Below, piece after piece: positions 15,342 to 24,194 of a stretch of DNA of 37,628 bases. The notes beneath the pieces are model-generated. The model was given only the letters and a program-made list of their open reading frames with translations, made no database searches and was not told the origin of the DNA. The position numbers and the translations under genes are program-made. The stretch spans positions 1-37,628 of the forward strand of contig DYHH01000033.1 in NCBI GenBank assembly GCA_020724265.1, read 5' to 3'. The stretch is from Melioribacter roseus. GTDB taxonomy: Bacteria > Bacteroidota > Ignavibacteria > Ignavibacteriales > Melioribacteraceae. Position 1 is the stretch's first letter. Each line of letters begins with the position of its first letter.

Positions 15342-15361
15342 TTATGAGCATATGCTCATAA
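15342..15361. promoter_or_regulatory. 20-bp perfect palindromic operator before the DUF134 gene
   Basis: TTATGAGCATATGCTCATAA is a perfect palindrome that ends six bases before the DUF134 ATG and begins at the -7 promoter element. Position and symmetry suggest a repressor site, possibly for the DUF134 protein itself, which has a helix-turn-helix. It leaves no room for a classical Shine-Dalgarno sequence. Confidence 0.6.
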
Positions 15362-15367
15362 TAATAA

Positions 15368-15640
15368 ATGCCGAGACCGTGTAAACATAGAAGAACAAGA
15401 TGCAATCCCGAGGCAAACTATTTTAAACCTCGTGGAATTCCAATGCACAATCTCGAAGAAGTTATTTTAGAAAGAGATGAATTGGAAGCAATTAAACTTG
15501 CGGATTACGACGGTCTTAAGCATGAAGAAGGTGCAGTGAAAATGAATGTATCGAGAGCAACATTCGGACGAATTTTGGAAAAAGGTCGGTATAAAATTGC
15601 CGAATCAATAATAAAAGGTAAAGCTATAAAAATAAATTAA
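15368..15640 (+). CDS. DUF134-family DNA-binding protein
   Basis: This 90-residue protein has the typical DUF134 start MPRPCKHRR and a C-terminal helix-turn-helix (EAIKLADYDGLKHEEGAVKMNVSRATFGRILEKGRYKIAESIIKG) resembling sigma-70 region 4. DUF134 proteins commonly sit beside NifX/NifB-like cofactor-binding proteins, as here. It probably regulates the pair through the palindrome just upstream. The gene directly follows the MITE-like element. Confidence 0.88.
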   Translation: MPRPCKHRRTRCNPEANYFKPRGIPMHNLEEVILERDELEAIKLADYDGLKHEEGAVKMNVSRATFGRILEKGRYKIAESIIKGKAIKIN

Positions 15641-15652
15641 GCGAGGTGTGTT

Positions 15653-16045
15653 ATGAAAGTAGCAATTGCAACTGATGATTATAAATCGGTTACCGGACAC
15701 GTTGGAAGATGTAACGGCTTTCTGATTGTTACAGTTGAAAATGGTGAAATAAAAGAAACTGAAGAACGTGAAAACAATTTTACAAATCACGGGAGAGGTA
15801 ATCACGGACACGGTCATCATCATCATGGCGAAGATCACAGAAGTGGTCACCAGAGATTAGCAGAAGGATTAGAAGATTGCAGTCATCTTATATGTCACGG
15901 TGTCGGCTGGAGATTGGTAGAAGACTTAACAGTTGCCGGTGTCAAACCGATTCTTACTAATGAAGAAGATGCTTTACAAGCAGCAATAAAATTAGAAAAC
16001 GGTACTCTTGAAATTTTAGAAGATGCCGAATGCAGAGAGCATTAA
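15653..16045 (+). CDS. NifX/dinitrogenase iron-molybdenum cofactor-family protein, histidine-rich
   Basis: The fold starts with KVAIATDDYKSVTGHVGRCNGFLIVTVENG and ends with DCSHLICHGVGWRLVEDLTVAGVKPILTNEEDALQAAIKL, both typical of the NifB/NifX/NafY cofactor-binding family. Residues about 43-65 form a histidine-rich loop (HGRGNHGHGHHHHGEDH) that should bind divalent metal. No nif genes are present, so a role in nitrogenase is unlikely; metal or Fe-S/Mo cofactor handling is more plausible. It lies 12 bases after DUF134 with a GAGGTG site. Confidence 0.85.
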   Translation: MKVAIATDDYKSVTGHVGRCNGFLIVTVENGEIKETEERENNFTNHGRGNHGHGHHHHGEDHRSGHQRLAEGLEDCSHLICHGVGWRLVEDLTVAGVKPILTNEEDALQAAIKLENGTLEILEDAECREH

Positions 16046-16054
16046 TAAAAATTA

Positions 16055-16127
16055 GAGGCTGTTTTATAAGTATACATTTTATAAATACATGCATTTTTTT
16101 TTTGAATATTACTTTTAAGACAGCCTC
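16055..16127. terminator. Convergent-gene hairpin resembling a pair of transposon ends
   Basis: GAGGCTGT (16055-16062) pairs perfectly with ACAGCCTC (16120-16127). The similarity continues inward (GAGGCTGTTTTATAAGTA against GAGGCTGTCTTAAAAGTA, 16 of 18 identical when both are read from the ends). The hairpin sits between convergent genes and has A/T-rich tails on both sides, so it can terminate both transcripts. The long arms with a 37-base centre look like two IS ends with the inside deleted. Confidence 0.55.
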
Positions 16128-16133
16128 AAAAAA

Positions 16134-17672
16134 TTATGGAGTAATACTATAATGCAATTCAGCTCCAGGTCCAACCGGGAATCCGAAACTAATCCAAATA
16201 ACCAGCAATATACTCCACGCAATCAGAAATACAATCGAATACGGAAGCATTGTCGCAATAATTGTTCCTATACCGGCATTTTTATCATATCGCTGGAAGA
16301 AAGCAACTATCAATGCAAAATATGACATCATCGGCGCAATAATATTTGTTACGCTGTCTCCAACTCTATAAGCAACTTGTGTGTACTCCGGTGAGAAACC
16401 GAGCAGCATAAACATTGGAATAAATACAGGTGCCATTATCGCCCATTTTGCCGATGCACTTCCCATTACAAGATTTATTATTGCGCTTATTAATATAAAT
16501 GCAAATGTTAATGGTATGCTTCCTAAAGCCAAACTTTCTAAAAATGATGCTCCTTCTATTGCAAATATTAGTCCGAGGTTTGTCCAATTAAAAAATGCAA
16601 CAAACTGTGCGGCAAAAAATGTAAGCACTATATAAACTCCGAGTGTCTCCATTGACTTTGCCATTCCTCTTACCGCATCTTTATCGCTTTTATAAGTTCC
16701 GGCTCCGATTCCGTAAGCAATACCTGTTATTGCACCGCCCAAGAAAATTATTGCTACAATTCCCGACATAAAAGGAGATCGAAGTAAATCACCTGTTTCC
16801 AAATCTCTCAAAAAACCATTTGCGGGGACTGTACCGAGAACAAGAATTCCAACAAAAATTAACGAAGTAATCAAAGCATAGATTAAACCCTTTTTCTCCT
16901 CCGGTTTAAGTTTTTCTAACTCACTTGCTTTTTCCTCACCTGAGTATTTGCCTAATCTTGGAATTACAATTTTTTCAGTTACCCACGTTCCCAAACCTGC
17001 TAGGAAAAATGTTGAAACAAACATGAAATAATAATTAGCAGCGGGATTAACTTTGTAAGTAGGATCAAGTATATGAGCAGCCTCTTCCGATAAACCTGCT
17101 AACAGCGGATCAATTGTACCGAGTAATAAATTTGCACTATACCCGGCAGAAACTGCGGCAAATGCCGCAGCCATCCCGGCAATTGGATGACGACCGACTG
17201 AAAGAAATATTATTGCTGAAAGCGGTACAAGTAAAACATAACCGACTTCACTTGCGGTGTTTGATAGAATTCCGGAAAAAACTATAACAAAAGTTAAAAG
17301 TTTTTTAGGAGCCGAAAGAACAAGTAGTCTCAACACAGCACCGATTAAACCGCTCCCTTCGGCAACTCCTATTCCCAGCAATGCCACAAGTACGGTTCCA
17401 AGCGGTGCAAAAGAAGTAAAGTTCACCACCATATTTTCCAGGATCATGTGAATACCTTTTACCGAAAATAAATTAACAGGTCTCACGGTTTCACCTGTGC
17501 CGGGATGTATCACTTCAATATGGAATAAGCTTGTAATACCTGAAATAATTATAACGGCAACTGCTAATATTGCAAATAATGTTGTTGGTTCGGGAAGAGC
17601 ATTACCAACTTTTTCAATTGTTGATAAAAATTTATCAATAGCAGATTTCTTTTGAGTTTTAGATTCTGTCAT
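16134..17672 (-). CDS. AbgT-family transporter
   Basis: This polytopic inner-membrane protein of about 512 residues has a dozen hydrophobic segments. Motifs typical of the AbgT family are [22 protein letters not shown] at the N-terminus, [55 protein letters not shown], and [21 protein letters not shown]...[18 protein letters not shown] near the end. Members include the p-aminobenzoyl-glutamate importer AbgT and the sulfonamide exporter MtrF, so import of pABA-glutamate or proton-driven export are both possible. The ATG at 17672 has an AAGGG site. The GTG at 17678 lies within that site. Confidence 0.9.
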   Translation of the reverse strand: MTESKTQKKSAIDKFLSTIEKVGNALPEPTTLFAILAVAVIIISGITSLFHIEVIHPGTGETVRPVNLFSVKGIHMILENMVVNFTSFAPLGTVLVALLGIGVAEGSGLIGAVLRLLVLSAPKKLLTFVIVFSGILSNTASEVGYVLLVPLSAIIFLSVGRHPIAGMAAAFAAVSAGYSANLLLGTIDPLLAGLSEEAAHILDPTYKVNPAANYYFMFVSTFFLAGLGTWVTEKIVIPRLGKYSGEEKASELEKLKPEEKKGLIYALITSLIFVGILVLGTVPANGFLRDLETGDLLRSPFMSGIVAIIFLGGAITGIAYGIGAGTYKSDKDAVRGMAKSMETLGVYIVLTFFAAQFVAFFNWTNLGLIFAIEGASFLESLALGSIPLTFAFILISAIINLVMGSASAKWAIMAPVFIPMFMLLGFSPEYTQVAYRVGDSVTNIIAPMMSYFALIVAFFQRYDKNAGIGTIIATMLPYSIVFLIAWSILLVIWISFGFPVGPGAELHYSITP

Positions 17673-17717
17673 TCTCACCCTTAAATAAATTATTCGAGTT
17701 CAATTTATATTTCGGCA

Positions 17718-17767
17718 AAGATATAATTTTATATCTTCTTAGAAAAGTTATTCTCATTCGTAACTTT
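17718..17767. promoter_or_regulatory. Two inverted repeats in the divergent promoter region
   Basis: AAGATATAA-TT-TTATATCTT (17718-17737) and AAAGTTA-N10-TAACTTT (17744-17767) lie between the divergent AbgT and repeat-protein genes. Either could be an operator or an upstream mRNA hairpin. No regulator can be named. Confidence 0.35.
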
Positions 17768-17810
17768 CCTTTTTTAATTACGTCTAAAATCTAAATTTTG
17801 GAGAATGGTA

Positions 17811-19547
17811 ATGAGAAAGCGTGAAAAACTAAGGGATTTGTTTTTTTACCTATTATTAGGTTTTTTCACCCTTGCTATCCTTGCGCATGCACAAAGTGAA
17901 ATAAAGTTAGAAAATGTTGAGCCTGGTTTTGTCGATTATGGTTCATTTTCAATTACTAATGACGGTGAAATAAAATTAACTGGAAGTGTTGCCGGATTTG
18001 AGAAATGGGGACAAAAAACTTATTTCTACGGTTGGATTCTTGATGCTGATTCACGTAATGTAGTTTGGCATATGCTTGATGATAGAGAAATTCGTGAAAG
18101 GTTAGATGAAAATGATTTTATTGATATCGATAAAAAAATATCACTAAAAGCAGGAAACTACGAAATTTATTTTACCGGGGGAATAAATTCTGCCAATATC
18201 GAAATAAAAGGTTTTAAAGGATTGATTAACAAAATTTTCGGCAAGGGACAGAGAGAGTATCGGCGTAGATACAGAGATCAACTTTATCTAAAAGTGACTG
18301 GAGTTTCGGGGGGATTCTCTGTCGTAGATAAAAACTATTTTGCAGATGCTCTCGCTGCCAATTCTGTTGCAAGCTCAATTCGAACCGGTGATAATGAAAA
18401 CATCAAACTTCCGTTTGCATTAAGTAAAGAAACCAAGCTGCGTGTTTATGCACTCGGCGAAGGTTCCCGCGATCGTGTTTATGATTACGGGTGGATTTAT
18501 AACGCATCTACTTATGAAAAAGTCTGGCAGATGACTAATCGGCGTTCCGACTTTGCCGGTGGTGCAGAAAAAAATATTATGTTTGATGATGATATTACTC
18601 TTCCCGAAGGACACTATATAGCCGTATATGTTACGGATGATTCTCATTCCTTCGATGAATGGAATCAATTGCCTCCCGATGATCCGCAGTTTTGGGGGAT
18701 TACTATTTGGGCTGCTACCGATGCCGACAGCAAAAACATTATTGCTTTTGACAAGGATAAAATAGTTAAACCGTTTATTGAAATTATTAAAGTAGGTGAT
18801 AACGAATTCAAGAAACAAGGTTTTACTCTTAAAAAAGATATGGAAATTTTGATTCATGCTTTTGGTGAAGGTTATGATAAACGACGTCTTTCAGATTATG
18901 GGTGGATTGTTAATGCCGATAACGGTGAAAAAGTTTGGCACATGGAAAAAGCTGATATTCAATACGGCGGCGGTGCTCAAAAAAACCGGATGGTTCATGA
19001 AAAAATTAAACTGAATAAAGGAAATTATATTGTTTTTTATTCAACCGACGGTTCACATTCTTATAATAGATGGAATGCTGCTCCTCCTTTTGACCCTGAA
19101 AGATGGGGAATAACTCTTTGGGCTACTAACAAAGATGATAAAAATTTTATAACCGTTTTTGACCCGGATGATTTTCAAAGTGAAAAAGTTATTACTCAAA
19201 TAACACGTGTGCGCGATAATCATTTTGAGTCAAAACCATTTACTATAAATAAAACACAGCAAGTTAGAATTATTGCAATCGGTGAAGGTTCAGATGGAAG
19301 AATGTATGATTACGGCTGGATTGAAAATGCGGATACAAAAACAATTATATGGGAAATGACTTTTAGAAAAACCGATCATGCCGGCGGTGCGATGAAAAAC
19401 AGGAGATTCGACGGCAATATTACTCTATCACCCGGCAAATATAAACTTTACTACGAAACAGACGGATCTCATTCATACAGAAGATGGAATGCTACTCCTC
19501 CTCCTAACCAAGAAATGTACGGAATTACTTTAATGCGAGTTGAATAA
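17811..19547 (+). CDS. Secreted protein of three to four ~137-residue repeats, unknown function
   Basis: This 578-residue protein starts with a signal peptide (basic MRKREK, then FFYLLLGFFTLAILAHAQ). I recognise no named family. Three clear tandem repeats of about 137 residues follow a degenerate first copy. The conserved DYGWI is centred at residues 225, 362 and 500, and the first copy has FYGWI at about 72. Each repeat has the order GDNxxxxxFxL, R(I/V)xAxGEG, DYGWIxNA, (V/I)WxM, GGAxKN, (L/I)xxGxYxxxYxTDxSHSYxxWN, PPxxPxxWGIT. The aromatic and acidic conservation suggests beta-sandwich domains that bind sugar or metal. There is no T9SS sorting domain at the C-terminus, so it probably stays in the periplasm or outer membrane. 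The ATG at 17811 follows GGAG by seven bases. A terminator hairpin follows the stop. Confidence 0.8.
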   Translation: MRKREKLRDLFFYLLLGFFTLAILAHAQSEIKLENVEPGFVDYGSFSITNDGEIKLTGSVAGFEKWGQKTYFYGWILDADSRNVVWHMLDDREIRERLDENDFIDIDKKISLKAGNYEIYFTGGINSANIEIKGFKGLINKIFGKGQREYRRRYRDQLYLKVTGVSGGFSVVDKNYFADALAANSVASSIRTGDNENIKLPFALSKETKLRVYALGEGSRDRVYDYGWIYNASTYEKVWQMTNRRSDFAGGAEKNIMFDDDITLPEGHYIAVYVTDDSHSFDEWNQLPPDDPQFWGITIWAATDADSKNIIAFDKDKIVKPFIEIIKVGDNEFKKQGFTLKKDMEILIHAFGEGYDKRRLSDYGWIVNADNGEKVWHMEKADIQYGGGAQKNRMVHEKIKLNKGNYIVFYSTDGSHSYNRWNAAPPFDPERWGITLWATNKDDKNFITVFDPDDFQSEKVITQITRVRDNHFESKPFTINKTQQVRIIAIGEGSDGRMYDYGWIENADTKTIIWEMTFRKTDHAGGAMKNRRFDGNITLSPGKYKLYYETDGSHSYRRWNATPPPNQEMYGITLMRVE

Positions 19548-19600
19548 ATAAGACCGGGGATAATGAGAAAATCTAAAAACATTTTGTTATCCCCGATTTT
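19541..19600. terminator. Terminator hairpin, copy 1 of a dispersed 60-bp repeat
   Basis: The stem CGGGGATAA (19555-19563) pairs with TTATCCCCG (19587-19595) and is followed by ATTTTT. A smaller inner pairing AAAAT/ATTTT extends the hairpin. It lies just after the stop of the secreted repeat protein and before the end of the convergent protease gene. The whole 60-base segment recurs at 24195-24255 with two substitutions and one indel. Confidence 0.75.
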
Positions 19601-19617
19601 TAAAAAAATTCTTTGTC

Positions 19618-22600
19618 TTATTTTAAAATCATCATCTTTTTGCTGTCTGTAGAATTACCCGAAGTTAATTTGTAAATATATAATCCGCTAGCTAAGCCGC
19701 TTCCATCGAATTCAACTTCGTACTCTCCCGCATTCAGAGTCTCATTAACAACTTCTGCTACTTTTCGACCTAATGCATCGTATACTTCTAATTCAACTTG
19801 AGCTTGTACGGGAATTGAAAAACTAATCTTCGTAGTTGGATTAAAAGGATTTGGATAGTTACCAAATAATCTAAATTCTTTCGGTTTTGAGTTATCTTCA
19901 GCAGAAGTAATTCCATTTCCAAATTTGGATGTTGAAGAACTCTCAATTCCTAATTCTGAATTTATCAACCATTTTGCAAATTTTACATTATCTTCTTCTA
20001 TAAATTTTTCGGAGACAGATTCTATAACTTTAAGTGCTGCATCGAATTCTTTTTTGTTAAAATGATAGTAAAATAAATCCACAATTCCATGCAACTCGTG
20101 AATCGTATTCATGGAGTATTCCCGAAGCTTTGTATTGAAAAGTAAAAAGTCAGGTTCGGATTTGTCATATAGAGAAAGATTCGAGATGACCTCTAAAGCA
20201 AGTGGTTTATATTCTTTAACTTCCTCTTTTGAAGATATTATGGATTCTAATAAAGTAAGTACTCCCGGGATTGAATATGCTTTATATAAGAAATATAAAT
20301 CGGAAATTGCAAACATAACTTCCTTCTCGTTAATCTTCGAATTTATTATCTGCTTATAAATATCAAAAGCACTTTGATAATCTTTTTGAAACAAAAATTC
20401 GCGAGCTTGGCTTAGTGAGCTTAGGGAAGTTATGCTGTTTTCTCCAATAGAATTTTTACTATTCCCAGTTGCAATTGCATCCTGCCATTGATTATATGGA
20501 GAATAATCTACTGATGACGTCCCATCCACAGTAACTCTTGAGGGTGGATTCGGATTCCACCAATTTTTTTTAGCACTTATTGTTGTATAACTGGAAGCTC
20601 TTACATTTGCATAGGTATTATTTGAAAAAGTATTGTTATAACCATTCGTACTGCTGCCAGCATTTATATTGCAATGATAATTTCCCCAAAGTCCGTGGTA
20701 ACCATTTTGTAGAGTATTCCAACCTTCTTCATAACCGCCTGATGGAGCAGCGAAAAGTGGTGTTGAAAAATAATAACAATTAACTCCGGCATGACCTGAT
20801 GAACTGGGGCCTGTTATATTGTTATATCTTAAATATGCGTTTCCATTATAAATATAAATACCGCTTAGAGTATTATTTCTTATCGTATTGTTGTATATAT
20901 ATGGAACGCTTGTTCCTGTATTGATTATTGAAATTCCATGAGAACTAGAATTATTCTCAATTGTGCAATTTTTTACAGTTGCAGAACCGCCGCCAATCAT
21001 AGATATTGCTGCACCACCGTATGTATAAACATTTTCAATGGTACATCCGTCAAGTATACCTGAACTACCGCTGCGGAACTGAATACCGCCCCAAGTTGAG
21101 GAACTAGTAAATGTAGTGCTTGTTGCGTTGAGTGTGCCGTCAACTATAATTCCCTTTCCTGAAGCAAAAACCAGCTGTGCACCGGAAGGGATTGTAAGTG
21201 TTTTGCCTGATTGAATAGTAAGACTTTCGTTAAAGTACCATTTACCAACTGTCAAGGTTGTATTTGAATTAATTGTATAATCATTGATTTCAATATTTGC
21301 TTTTATCGTGGATCCTTCTTTTCTGATATTATTAACAGTAAATCCAGTTGTAATAGATTGAGCGTAATTTTCAGAAGAACTATTAACGATAAAATTGCTA
21401 TTTGGATTACTTTTAAAACTAAATTCTTGTCCAAATCCTGGAGTATAAAACACTGTACCATCACCTTTATCAATATCCTTATACGGACCTGCTATTTCTG
21501 TTTTCCCCGACACTTTTCTAATCTCAAGTTTATCTCTGCCAATTAGAGGATTTCCAACACCAGTATTTATTACTTCATTTTCGGTTATATACCAAATTGT
21601 TTTACCATGTGCTGCTTCAATATCAACAGGCATTATTCTCCAATCGCTGAATGATGGGTTAAACAACCCAATACTTGGAGTTGTTGAGTGCCAGATTAAT
21701 ACACCACCAACACTTGAGTTAGCATAAGGATATTCTTGATAAAATGGATTATTGAAGGGATCATCATCATGAAAAGAAATATAAAATCTCTGAGTTCCGT
21801 AACTACCTGAGGGTTGTGACGGTTGATAAACATAAACCTTTTGATTTTTTTGAAATTCTTCAAGTACAAAATTTGAGTTGCTCGATGAAATAACAGTTGG
21901 TGTTATCCAACCCCTTATAGCTCTAAAAAACGGGTTATAAGGTGATGGTGCTCCGTTAAAACCTCCACAACTCATGACATCAAATCCCCCCAATCCGTAA
22001 TGATTACGTAGAAAAATCCCGCTATGATCAATATCCGGGAAATTAAACTCTCCATGCCCAAGTTCATGAGTATACACATTCCTTAATAATGAACCGCTAC
22101 TACCTCTACTTTGCCTATTAACAATAATTTCAATAGGATTTCCATTACTGTCTAAATCGGAGGTTGTATAAGTAATATCGCAAATAACGCCACCACTTTT
22201 AGACCCGATTGAAACAAAATGAATAGGAACTTTCCCATCACCATTATAATCATAATTATTAAAATCATAACGAGAATCAGCATCTGCAAGTACTCCTATG
22301 ATATTAAAATAATTGTGAACATGACCGTTTGGTGATCCTGGCGAACTGCCGCACAGACCGTTAAAAGGAACATCATATGAATTTGGCATTTCAAATGCAT
22401 TACCTGGTGTATCTTCCAAAAGAACTATATCAAGAGAATAATTATCAAATGTGGAGGTCTCTATAAAATCTTCCGAAAAAGTTACTGCATCATAAACCCA
22501 CGTTGGTATAGTCGTAGAAGCGTTAGCATCTACAGCTAAAATCACTATATCTGTTATTGTTGTTACTCCGGACTGAACGGTTGCTTGTGCTTTTGTTGGC

Positions 22601-22698
22601 GTTGTAAGAATCGCGTCGTTTATCGAATTTGTTTGTGCAAAAGAAACGAGACAAAATACTAATACAACAATTAACATAGCAAAAATTTTTGTTTTCAT
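19618..22698 (-). CDS. T9SS-secreted M6-like metalloprotease with a beta-helix domain
   Basis: This 1026-residue protein has a signal peptide (MKTKIFAMLIVVLVFCLVSFAQ). The catalytic domain contains HELGHGEFNFPD (His211, Glu212, His215) and a Met-turn-like YGLGGFDVMSCGG, as in M6/immune inhibitor A peptidases. The third zinc ligand, an aspartate, is normally six residues after the second histidine. Here the nearest aspartate (Asp222) is seven away. Residues about 475-720 form a right-handed parallel beta-helix (repeated 'GxxIxNNTxxGIxIxNG' strands: TIENNSSSHGISI, IRNNTLSGIYIYNG), a fold often involved in polysaccharide binding. An alpha-helical stretch follows, and then a T9SS type A sorting domain (NYPNPFNPTTKISFSIP ... 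KMMILK, about 945-1026). TAGGAG lies 6 bases before the ATG. It lies 31 bases after the PD40 gene, probably in one operon. Confidence 0.85.
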   Translation of the reverse strand: MKTKIFAMLIVVLVFCLVSFAQTNSINDAILTTPTKAQATVQSGVTTITDIVILAVDANASTTIPTWVYDAVTFSEDFIETSTFDNYSLDIVLLEDTPGNAFEMPNSYDVPFNGLCGSSPGSPNGHVHNYFNIIGVLADADSRYDFNNYDYNGDGKVPIHFVSIGSKSGGVICDITYTTSDLDSNGNPIEIIVNRQSRGSSGSLLRNVYTHELGHGEFNFPDIDHSGIFLRNHYGLGGFDVMSCGGFNGAPSPYNPFFRAIRGWITPTVISSSNSNFVLEEFQKNQKVYVYQPSQPSGSYGTQRFYISFHDDDPFNNPFYQEYPYANSSVGGVLIWHSTTPSIGLFNPSFSDWRIMPVDIEAAHGKTIWYITENEVINTGVGNPLIGRDKLEIRKVSGKTEIAGPYKDIDKGDGTVFYTPGFGQEFSFKSNPNSNFIVNSSSENYAQSITTGFTVNNIRKEGSTIKANIEINDYTINSNTTLTVGKWYFNESLTIQSGKTLTIPSGAQLVFASGKGIIVDGTLNATSTTFTSSSTWGGIQFRSGSSGILDGCTIENVYTYGGAAISMIGGGSATVKNCTIENNSSSHGISIINTGTSVPYIYNNTIRNNTLSGIYIYNGNAYLRYNNITGPSSSGHAGVNCYYFSTPLFAAPSGGYEEGWNTLQNGYHGLWGNYHCNINAGSSTNGYNNTFSNNTYANVRASSYTTISAKKNWWNPNPPSRVTVDGTSSVDYSPYNQWQDAIATGNSKNSIGENSITSLSSLSQAREFLFQKDYQSAFDIYKQIINSKINEKEVMFAISDLYFLYKAYSIPGVLTLLESIISSKEEVKEYKPLALEVISNLSLYDKSEPDFLLFNTKLREYSMNTIHELHGIVDLFYYHFNKKEFDAALKVIESVSEKFIEEDNVKFAKWLINSELGIESSSTSKFGNGITSAEDNSKPKEFRLFGNYPNPFNPTTKISFSIPVQAQVELEVYDALGRKVAEVVNETLNAGEYEVEFDGSGLASGLYIYKLTSGNSTDSKKMMILK

Positions 22699-22729
22699 TT
22701 CTTGCTCCTATTTAAATAATATCCATCAC

Positions 22730-23950
22730 TTATTTTGTTAATACCATTTTCTTTACTGAATAATTATTATTCTGAATTAACTGGTAATAATACACTCCGC
22801 TGCTTAGGCCATATTTCTCTGCATTAAATACTATTTCATATTCACCTGCTGGTTTTTCCCCGTTAAATAAAACTGCTATTATTCTACCTAATGAATCATA
22901 TACTAATAATTTTACAATACTAGTTTGCTCAACAACATAGCTAATAGTTGTTGATGGGTTAAAGGGATTTGGATAGTTTTGTCTTAATGAAAAGGAAATT
23001 GGTTGTTGAGAGAAGTTTTCATCTGTGACCGAGGTAACCGTATCTCCGTTTTCATCTACCAATAAATATGAGATAAAGAGATTACTCGTATTATCTGCAC
23101 TGTCAGGGTGTAAAGGTACATTTCTGTTGGATGAAAATATTAGGATTTTCCCGTCGGAAGATATCCATGGGTAATACTCTCCCCCTCTTTTAGTAATGTT
23201 AACCCATGGAACGGTTTGAGTATTAATATTGAGATAAAATACATCTCCCCAATAATTTGTCGTAGTATCCCAATAGGTTACACACAAATCTATCGCCCAC
23301 TCTTTTTCCCATCTTCTTTTGCCAAAGTACATCTTTTTCTTATCACCTATCAGGCTTAATCCATACATTTCAGCTCCACCTATTGGGTGGTACCAGAAAC
23401 TATCTGCTTTTTCCCACTGTCCTGTATTCTTATCTAAAACATAAAAATTTGGATATCGTGTTTGCTGGGTTACATAGATTGTATCATTACTAACCTCATA
23501 AATATATAAATCGTGTCCTTCAGTATTTATATTGGGACCCATATTGAAAGCTTCAGACCAATCATTAAGCGTATCATCCCAATCGGAATACCATAAATCC
23601 CAGCCTCCAAATCCACCCCAGCCTGAGAAGTATAATCTCTTTCCATCTTTACTAATAGAAGGAAATCGAGTTGCAACACCACCGGGATTAATATTTGAAT
23701 TAAGCATCTCAGGTTCTTGCCATTTATCATTTTCTTTGACTGAGAAATAAACACCATCACCCATATCTAAATATAGTGTATCTAGGTTTGGTGTTAATGA
23801 TGGAGACTCTAACCACATGTAGGGTTTGTTAAAAACAGAATCAAGTAAAACCGGTTCACTCCATATCTCCGGTGCAGTTGGCCATTCCTGGGATAAGAGA
23901 GGTAAATTTATCAGTAACAAGAAAATTAATATATTTTTTAACCTTTTCAT
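22730..23950 (-). CDS. T9SS-secreted PD40/WD40-like propeller protein
   Basis: This 406-residue protein has an N-terminal signal peptide (NILIFLLLINLPLLSQ). PD40-type propeller repeats follow: SPSLTPNLDTLYLDMGDGVYFS, FPSISKDGKRLYFSGWGGFGGWDLWYSDWD, and YPWISSDGKILIFSSNRN. The C-terminal 80 residues are a T9SS sorting domain (NYPNPFNPSTTISYVV ... SGVYYYQLIQNNNYSVKKMVLTK). It is therefore secreted across the outer membrane and probably surface-attached. Its ligand or partner is unknown. An AAGGA site precedes the ATG. It is the first intact gene of an operon with the M6-like protease, and a collapsed T9SS gene lies directly upstream. Confidence 0.85.
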   Translation of the reverse strand: MKRLKNILIFLLLINLPLLSQEWPTAPEIWSEPVLLDSVFNKPYMWLESPSLTPNLDTLYLDMGDGVYFSVKENDKWQEPEMLNSNINPGGVATRFPSISKDGKRLYFSGWGGFGGWDLWYSDWDDTLNDWSEAFNMGPNINTEGHDLYIYEVSNDTIYVTQQTRYPNFYVLDKNTGQWEKADSFWYHPIGGAEMYGLSLIGDKKKMYFGKRRWEKEWAIDLCVTYWDTTTNYWGDVFYLNINTQTVPWVNITKRGGEYYPWISSDGKILIFSSNRNVPLHPDSADNTSNLFISYLLVDENGDTVTSVTDENFSQQPISFSLRQNYPNPFNPSTTISYVVEQTSIVKLLVYDSLGRIIAVLFNGEKPAGEYEIVFNAEKYGLSSGVYYYQLIQNNNYSVKKMVLTK

Positions 23951-24026
23951 TTTACAATTCCTTTTTATATCGTGATCTTCATAAGAAAATTACACTAAAG
24001 AAATTTCTTTTTCATTCTGCACCTCC

Positions 24027-24173
24027 TCATTTAATTAAAATCATTGGTTTTGTAATTTCGTTTGATTCCGAAACTAAGGAGTAATAATAGACTCCTCATT
24101 TAAGTATTATATTTATTTGAGTAAAACAAATACTGCTTAAAAAAATAAATAAAATTACCTGCAAGATTTTCAT
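24027..24173 (-). pseudogene. Collapsed T9SS cargo gene: signal peptide joined to sorting-domain tail
   Basis: On the minus strand, the ATG at 24173 opens a signal peptide, MKILQVILFIFLSSICFTQ, that runs a few residues to an in-frame TGA at 24098-24096. The same frame then resumes with GVYYYSLVSESNEITKP and ends MILIK with a TGA at 24029-24027. That second part is exactly the end of a T9SS sorting domain (compare SGVYYYQL ... KKMVLTK in the next gene). The whole middle of a secreted protein is missing. CTCCTCATTTAA occurs as a direct repeat at 24023-24034 and 24092-24103, marking the likely recombination points. The gene is too short for standard callers. Confidence 0.75.
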
Positions 24174-24194
24174 ACTAACAAAAGTTAAGAATAT

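Noticed and set aside
15777-15850. Histidine-codon repeats in the NifX-like gene, considered as a possible repeat array
   Set aside because: The repetition is of CAT/CAC and GGN codons inside a real gene and encodes a metal-binding loop. Spacing and unit length do not fit a CRISPR or other DNA repeat.
15653-16045. Nitrogenase involvement suggested by the NifX-like fold
   Set aside because: There are no nifHDK, nifB or nifEN genes nearby, and DUF134/NifX-like pairs occur in many bacteria without nitrogenase.
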